From Sophora flavescens (lineage: Eukaryota; Streptophyta; Magnoliopsida; Fabales; Fabaceae), in the NCBI GenBank assembly GCA_030762895.1, contig CM061069.1, positions 86,189,548-86,253,547 on the forward strand: DNA of 64,000 nt. The letters run 5' to 3'. The translations under genes and the position numbers were made by a program. This document shows positions 57,838 through 64,000 of the stretch, one piece after another. Below the pieces are notes generated by a model, which saw only the letters and a program-made list of their open reading frames with translations, was not told the DNA's origin and ran no database searches. Every line of letters starts with the position of its first letter. Within the stretch, counting starts at the first letter, position 1.

Positions 57838-60035
57838 TTACGTTAGTTGTTTGTAACAACTGACGTTAAAGGTCATTTATTTAACGTCAGTTCTCTTAAG
57901 CAACTGACGTTAAAAGTCATTGTTTAACGCCAGTTGTATAAACAACTGACGTTAAAAATAAATATTTTTTATTTAAAAACAATTTTAACGTCAGTTGTTG
58001 AAGACAACTGACGTTAAAAGTGTATAAGTTTGTTCATTCCTTTGACTACTGTGCTACTTACCCATGAGCATTAAGTTTATAGATCAGTTTTCAAGAAAAT
58101 CAGCTAGTCTCTCTTCTCTATATAAAGTACCATTCTTTTGTATCAGTCTGTAATACAGCCTCTTCTTTTCCTCTATATATATTTCGTGCGTTTTCTATTC
58201 CTTCACAAAATGGCTCTGAGACTTTTGTTATTTCTTCCTATACCTAGACTTAAAGGTCTCTGTCCTAATGGTCAAAAAACTTCTGAGGTTGAGTAAATCA
58301 CGTAACATGGATGGTAAGGTTGTGTAAATCACGTAATGTGATTTACTCACTTTATTTCATCCCAGCCATCCCTTTCATTCTGTTTTCGCCCCAAGTGACA
58401 GTGGATTCAAGACGATGCATCAAGGAATTCCAGTGAAGGAGGTGATGCAAAGATCCCTTTCACTTTGCTTTCGCTGCTAGTGACTGTGGATTCACGATGC
58501 ATCATGGAATTCAAGTGAGAGAGGGGATGCATCGATCCATCCATTGGAGTTTCTGAGGACAGGACTGAGAAGAAAATGATGTTGAAGCAAAAACTTTTTT
58601 ATATTTTAGGGCTATGTTGCAGAAATTTATTATCTTTTAATCATGTAATTGTAACTTATGAATCGCTTCAATGAAATACGATTTAATTATACATATATAA
58701 CTTGTTTTATGTTAAGTGTTTATTTATTTTAACTTGCACAAGAATTTGTTTACTAATTCAAGCTAATTAATTAAGATTAAAAATAAACTTGTTTAAAAAA
58801 AAAGTTTAGAAATAAACTGCACTATATATATGGATTGACCTGTGTTAAGAGTGACAACATGGCATTTCAGATAGGGATATAGGATTATTTACGTCAGCTA
58901 TTTATTTAACTGAAGTAAAAAATCACACTTTTAACGTCAGTTGTATAAAAAACTGACGTTAAAAATAAATATTTTTTATTTTAAAAACACTTTTAACGTT
59001 AGTTGTATTAAACAACTGATGTTAAAAGTGTATAAGTTTCTGCAAAAACATTCATTCCTTTGACTATTGTGCTACTTACCCTTGACTGCTGTGCTACTTA
59101 CCCATGCACATTGTAAACTATAATCCTCTTAATGAGCATTAAGTTTATAGATCAGTTTTCTAGAAAATCAGCTAGTATCTCTTCTCTATATAAAGTACCA
59201 TTCTTCTGTATCAGTCTGTAATACATCCTCTTCTTTTCCTCTATATTTCGTGTGTTTTCTATTCCTTCACAAAATGGCTCTGAGACTTTTGTTATTTCTT
59301 AATGGTCAAAAAACTTCTGAGGTTGAGTAAATCACGTAACATGGATGGTAAGGTTGGGTGAATCACGTAATGTGATTCCCTCACCTTATTTCATCCCATC
59401 CCTTCACTCTGCTTTGGCTCCAAAGTGACAGTGGTTTCAGATGGAGTATCAAGTTGGAATTCAAGTAAGGGAAGAGATGCATCCATTGGAGTTTCTGAGG
59501 ACAGGACTGAGAAGAAAATGATGTTGAAGCAAAAACTTTTTTATATTTTAGTGCTATGTTGCAGAAATTTTTTATCTTTTAATCATGTAGTTGTAACTTA
59601 TGAATCGCTTCAATGAGATACGATTTGATTATACATATATAACTTGTTTTATGTTAAGTGTTTATTTATTTTAATTTACACAAGAATTTGTTTACTAATT
59701 CAAGCTAATTAATTAACATTAAAAATAAACTTCTTTAAAAAAAAGGTTTAGAAATAAACTGCACTATATGGAGTGATCTGCGTTAAGAGTGACAACAGGG
59801 AGATGACAACGAAAGAAATGACTTTCATAATTATTTACCTCAGTTATTTATTTAACTGCCGTAAAAATCACACATTTAACGTCAGTTGTATAAACAACTG
59901 ACATTAAAAGTGTTAAAATCACTTTTAACGTCAGTTCTTTACACAACTGATGCAAATAGTGATTTAATATTTACAAAACTGCCACCGCCTCATTTTTAAC
60001 GTCAAACATATGGTCAAATGATGTAAAACGTTCCC
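57838..60035. repeat. CACTA right subterminal palindromes (about ten)
   Basis: The same AACGTCAGTTG/CAACTGACGTT arms as on the left, in clusters near 57838-58020, 58892-59028 and 59837-60035. Several are imperfect (AACGCCAG, TGATGTT). The second and third clusters are separated by the duplicated cassette. Confidence 0.9.
57924..59915 (+). repeat. Tandem duplication of about 1 kb in CACTA right arm
   Basis: Unit 1 is about 57924-58930, unit 2 about 58931-59915. Each unit has a palindrome pair, a TATA box (CTCTATATAAAGTACC at about 58127 and 59187), a short ORF beginning MALRLLLFL (58210 and 59274), an inverted repeat around ATCACGTAA, and a 3' stretch with CTTCAATGAAATACGATT or CTTCAATGAGATACGATT. 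Relative to unit 1, unit 2 lacks 30 bp within the short ORF, a whole number of codons, and has an extra stretch of about 60 bp near 59080. I do not recognise the short ORF. Confidence 0.85.
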
Positions 60036-60043
60036 ATATATTA

Positions 60044-60060
60044 CATTATTTCCACTAGTG
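60044..60060. repeat. CACTA right terminal inverted repeat
   Basis: The plus strand ends ATTATTTCCACTAGTG, followed by the TGA target duplication. Confidence 0.9.
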
Positions 60061-62127
60061 TGAAAGGAAGGCAGCCATAAAAGAAGCCAAGCAGAGTTGA
60101 AATAGTGTTTTTCCTTGCAGCAGAAAGGAACCCTGCATAAAATTTGGATTTTTCAGAACTGATCACTTGACCAGAAGCTTGCTCATAGGCCCTAAAAAGA
60201 GAAACTAAACTTTGCAGACTTCTTTTAGTGCCTTTGCAAAAGATCAATACATCACCAGCATAAAGAATATGACTAGGCATCCTCTGACCTCTAGGACCAG
60301 TCATCAACTGAAGGTGACCCTCATTCACAAGCATGGAGATGCCTCTACTAAGAACTTCTTCAGCAAGGCAAAAGAGGAGAGGAGACAATGGGTCTCCTTG
60401 CCTAACGCCCCTTTTGCAACAGAAGAAGCCGGCTGCCTTCCCATTAACAACTATGGAGAGCTTTGTAGAGTTCAAAATAACATTCACCCACTTGCAAAAG
60501 GCTTGGTCATAACCAAAAGCATCAAGAACTTTCAGTAAAAAGCCCCAGTCTATAGTATCAAAAGCCTTCCGAATGTCAATCTTTATAGCCAATTGTCCAC
60601 CAAAAGATCTTTTTTGAAGCAAGTTAACAGCCTCAGACGCATAACACACACAATCCACTATCTGCTACCTTTAATGAAACCTCTCTGGTTGTTAGAAATG
60701 ATTTTAGGAGCTACTGTTGCCAGCCTATCGCTCATAACCTTGGTTATGATCTTGAACTAGAAATTAGCTAGTGCGATAGGCCTATATTGGTCCACTCTAT
60801 CAGCACCTTGAACTTTAGGAATCAAAGCCACCACAATTTAATTTAGGTTTGGTAAGATCCAACCATATTTAAAGAATTGAAGCACTGAATGGAAGACATC
60901 ATGAGAAATAATATCCCAGAAGTGCTGGAAGAAATAGCCCCCAAAACCATCTGGACCTGGAGCACCATTACCATTCATTGAAAACATTGAATTCTTAACC
61001 TCTTCCATGGATGGCAGCGTAGTAAGCATGGCATTATCCTCACTAGAAACAACCTTAGGAATTACCTTGTCAACAAGATCATTATTCTGGCACAAATTTT
61101 CTGATGCGAAAACAGCTTTAAAGTGATTCAGGATATGCTCCTCTATTGCTGTGGGCTGATGCAGAATCTGTTCCCCAAGCATCAGAACAGAGATTTGCTT
61201 TGTAACATGCCTGATCTTGGATGTTTTATGAAAGAATTCAGTGTTTCTATCACCAAATGCATGCCAGTTCATTCTAGCCTTCTCCATCCAGAACTGTTCC
61301 TCACAACAAAGAGCATGTTGCAATTTGATCTGCCCTTCTTTTTCCTGATCTTGAAGAATGTCAGAGTAGCCTAGCTGATTCAGTTGACTTTGAACTTCAT
61401 CTACCCTAGCCAATGCATTTTTGACATTTGAGTGAACATTGCCAAAAACATTTTTATTCCAGTCTCTAAGTTTCCTTTTGAGTAACCTCAGCTTTTGTGA
61501 CAAGATAAACATAGGACAGCCATAAATTTCTTCCTTCCAAACCTCAGAAATTACTTTGATGCAATATGGATGTGAAGACCACATTTTCAAGAACTTAAAA
61601 GATGGACCATGCCTTCTACCATCTTTATCGAAAGATAATAAGATATGATAGTGGTCTGACTTGCTTCTGGTTAGAGTACAACAGGAAACACTCGTCCAGA
61701 AATCAAGCCAGAGATCATTACAAATAGATATGTCCAATCTTCTTTCAGAAAAGGAACCACCTCTCCTACCATTGGCCCATGTGTATTGAGCACCACGGGT
61801 CTGCACATGATACAGATTAGAAGAATCAATCCAGTTCCTAAAGTCCTCACAGGAAAATCTAGAGGGAAGCCTGGAACCTCTATGCTCATGAGAGCCAAGG
61901 ATATAATTAAAGTTTCCAATGTGACTCCAAGGACTATGATGCAATTTTTGCAAATTAGACAAATCCAACCAGAGCTGTCTTCTGATAACAGCACTGGTTG
62001 CTGCATAAACAGCAGAGACAGAGATTTCCTGACCATCCTTCATTATGGAGAAAGCAATAAACTGATTGGAATTGGAAATGATATTTGGAGTGTAAAAATC
62101 AGAACATAAGCACCAAATGTTAGGCAC
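60061..62127 (-). pseudogene. LINE ORF2, N-terminal part: endonuclease and RT, active sites mutated
   Basis: Endonuclease part from 62127: the family motif GDFN reads GNFN (HIGNFNYILGSHEHRG), TWANGRRGG and RLDI (usually LDR) follow, then SDHYHILLS. The N-terminal portion with the first catalytic residues is absent. The RT linker has ARMNWHAFGDRNTEFFH and GNGAPGPDGFGGYFFQ. Between 60838 and 60658 stops and a frameshift interrupt the RT start. The RT core has KIDIRKAFDTIDW, GVRQGDPLSPLLFCLAEE and ILYAGDVLIFCKG. The last is the catalytic YADD box with its first Asp replaced by Gly. It breaks off at 60061 where the CACTA element is inserted. Confidence 0.9.
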
Positions 62128-62149
62128 TAAACCATCTAAGAATAAATAT

Positions 62150-63619
62150 AATCTTGTTTGTCTATTTTAAGGATAAACTCACTTTCAAGAGATAAGGCGA
62201 GCTCCTTGACCTAGAGTCCTGCGCCGCCAATGGCCGGTCGTCCCTTGCTCATGTCATCTGTCAACCATCTCGGTGACGGCCTGTGCTCGCGGCTCCCACG
62301 CGAGTACCGCTGCCACCTCTCCGATGTGGTACCAGCCTGTACTGGTTGGTCCTGTATTGACATCTCTAGTGCGGCGCCGGTCGTTCTTGATCTGGTCCTG
62401 ATCCTGGCGGCGTCTAGATATCATCTCCTAGATCAACTGCACAAGTCGATAGGAGCATCTCTGTTTCTCTGGATTTGGATTTTATGGCTTGTCCTTGGGT
62501 GTTTCTTGATCTTGAATCTCCTTCTAAAGCTTCGCCTTTCCCATAGCGAAAATCTTTTGTTCAGGCTTTGAATGGTTTCTTTGACATCCCGATTAGTCAG
62601 CTTCCTCGACCATGCGTTAATGGAGACTTCGTCTCTATCAAAATATCCGAGGATGAATATCAAAGGGGGGTGGAAGGTTGCAAAAACAACCTTCATGGCC
62701 GCTTGTTGTTGTTGAAGGGTGACATCCCTGTAAAGATCTCCCACCTACGTGACAAACTTTTAAAATTATGGAAGCCTTTGGGTCAATGGAAGATGATTCC
62801 GTTAGGAAAGGGATTCTATGAATTCAGTTTTGCTTCTCAAAAGGATTTGCATATTGTTTTGGCTGTTAGGGCTTGGAACCTTCAACCAGGGCTATTGCGT
62901 CTTTTTCAGTGGTCTCTTAATTTTATTCCTACCAAGTAGAAACAATCTCATGCTCAATGATGGGTTCGAATTCATGACTTACCGCAAGAATATTGGCACT
63001 CAAAATTGTTATTTGAAATTGCAGGCGGTTTAGGTACTCCAATAAATTTGGATGAAGTTACCCGTACTCGGGCATATGGTCACTATGCTCGAGTCTTAGT
63101 GGATGTTGATTTAACAGGGAAGTTGCTCAAGGAGATTATGGTAGAACGTGAAGGTTTTGCATTTCCTGTCGATATCGAATATGAGAAGCTTCCTTCTTTT
63201 TGTTCTCATTGTAAGTCAAATGGGCACTTGGCTTCGACTTGTAAATTTGACAAGGAAAAACTGGTGCATAAGGATCCGCCTTTGGTGCAGAAGACTAAGC
63301 AAGCTTATGTCCATAAGGTTCCAGAGCAAAAATCAATTGAAGTTAATGGGCAAATTGATAGATCACCGGGTGAAAACTTGAGTGATAGTGAATCGGTTGA
63401 CACTGTGTATGAGGAACCTTTATCCCCTGATCATGTCTCAAATTTCATTACACAGAACTCACCTTCTGTTGCAACCAATGTTGTCAATGGCTCTTCAGAG
63501 AAGATCTCAACTTCTGTTGCAATTAATGTTGACTCTACAGTCATGGATACTCCGGTGCTTGTTGACTCTACAATCAAGGATACTCCGATGCCCGAGCATA
63601 CTCTAGTGTCCGTGTATTC
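62150..63619 (+). pseudogene. LINE ORF1 (DUF4283 and CCHC knuckle), plus strand
   Basis: A second LINE, head-to-head with the minus-strand one. The 5' part (62200-62430) is GC-rich, like LINE 5' leaders. The frame from about 62470 reads through a TAG near 62550 into FVQALNGFFDIPISQLPRPCVNGDF, LLLKGDIPVKISHLRDKLLKLWKPLGQWKMIPLGKGFYEFSF and AVRAWNLQPGLLRLFQWSLNFIPTK, matching the RNA-binding DUF4283 region. Two in-frame stops (TAG 62938, TGA about 62958) follow, then IHDLPQEYW, a second conserved segment, and the knuckle CSHCKSNGHLASTC (about 63205-63245). The tail is Ser/Thr-rich with a repeated VDST...DTP phrase. It is cut at 63620 by an LTR. Confidence 0.82.
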
Positions 63620-64000
63620 TGAGACACCCCGTTGTGTCCCTTTATGTCATTTAGTTTAAAACCTCATTATTTAATTACTTAATCGCATGCTTAACGTGAA
63701 AATTGCGTAAAAATTGAAACTGAATTTTTCGAGTAAATAGATTCATATAAAACAGAATATGAAAACATAAATATATTAAACATACTTAAAGCATCAGAGT
63801 TATCAAAACACTGTTTCAGGGCATCCCATCAATAGGATCCCGAACTGGTGCATAGTTATACAAAACATAAGCGGAAAGATAAAGCTTCACGACACAGACG
63901 CACTGGCCATAACTAACTAGACCCCAATCATCATGGGTCACAGCTCGTCCTCCGGCATCTGGTTCGTAGGGAGTTCCATCCAACTCCTCCTGGTTACATT
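63620..64000 (-). repeat. 3' end of a minus-strand Tekay-like LTR, continuing past the window
   Basis: The plus strand starts TGAGACACCCCG, the reverse of the GGGTGTCTCA end seen at 1385. The stretch at 63940-64000 matches, in reverse, GATGGAACT...GATGCTGGAGGAC in the LTR at 1040-1100. It interrupts the LINE ORF1. As the U5 end abuts unrelated sequence, it is the distal 3' LTR of an element to the right, or a solo LTR. Confidence 0.75.

Larger units (their letters stand above)
53296..60060 (-). mobile_element. CACTA (En/Spm) DNA transposon, nested in the LINE
   Basis: Terminal inverted repeats CACTAGTG at both ends, 3-bp target duplication TGA (53293-53295 and 60061-60063), and subterminal palindrome arrays on both sides. 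It carries a decayed Transposase_24/Ulp1-type gene on the minus strand, but I see no TnpD-type (Transposase_21) gene, so it is non-autonomous. A 1-kb tandem duplication fills the right arm. Confidence 0.95.
51241..62150 (-). mobile_element. L1-type LINE, 5'-truncated, split by a CACTA transposon
   Basis: On the minus strand: endonuclease (partial), reverse transcriptase, zf-RVT zinc region and a terminal RNase H domain, typical of plant L1-type LINEs. The CACTA element at 53296-60060 lies inside the RT region; taking out the insert plus one TGA target copy brings the two halves back into one reading frame. ORF1 and the start of the endonuclease are missing beyond about 62130. Ends are approximate because no target duplication was found. 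Confidence 0.88.

Noticed and set aside
58210..58296. MALRLLLFL short ORF as a real secreted peptide gene
   Set aside because: Only 28 codons and 18 in the second copy; I keep it as an observation, not a gene call.
1..64000. The LTRs at 1-1385 and 63620-64000 as the two ends of one large element
   Set aside because: They are in opposite orientation, so they cannot be direct LTR repeats of one element.

Overview
The window is nuclear DNA of a flowering plant, most likely a eudicot. This is inferred from the lineages present: Tat/Ogre, Athila and Tekay Ty3-type retrotransposons, plant L1-type LINEs with an RNase H tail and DUF4283 ORF1, and a CACTA transposon carrying Transposase_24 and Ulp1-like domains. 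I found no convincing host gene, tRNA, rRNA or CRISPR array. Nearly all of the 64 kb is nested transposable elements in different states of decay. The species cannot be fixed from the sequence alone.

Layout. 1-2046: end of a Tekay-like 5' LTR, its tRNA-Met-type primer site and a broken gag. 2047-2730: LINE ORF1 fragment. 2731-6953: minus-strand LTR, split by a solo LTR (3842-6047) with perfect 5-bp target duplications. 6954-8650: polypurine tract, then AT-rich DNA without genes. 8651-32044: Tat/Ogre-type element with long LTR, tRNA-Arg-type primer site, broken ORF1, one intact 1258-codon gag-protease ORF, a 243-bp putative intron, broken pol with two RNase H domains, and a 49-bp hairpin minisatellite in the 3' UTR. 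Its 3' LTR is missing. An internally deleted Athila-type element (A, 23979-31732) sits in that minisatellite.

32045-51167: Tekay chromovirus (C) with a 5'-truncated 5' LTR, degenerate gag-pol with chromodomain, and a 4.1-kb 3' LTR that contains a second Athila-type element (B, 41275-50494, minus strand). 51241-62150: minus-strand LINE with mutated endonuclease and reverse transcriptase, split by a 6.8-kb CACTA transposon (53296-60060, TSD TGA). 62150-63619: plus-strand LINE ORF1 in head-to-head orientation. 63620-64000: end of a minus-strand Tekay-like LTR running out of the window.

How the parts relate. Insertions can be ordered: Tat before A, C before B, LINE before CACTA, minus LTR before the solo LTR. 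The least explained structure is a set of paired 13-bp hairpin words (core CTCGC-nnn-GCGAG), two words about 20 bp apart per 64-73-bp unit. It occurs in the LTRs of both Athila-type elements and outside the LTR in element A. Other notable points are an ORF-like tract inside the C LTR, about 16 TGACGT palindromes and a 1-kb tandem cassette with TATA boxes inside the CACTA element, and stop codons in element B that fit loss of methylated cytosines.
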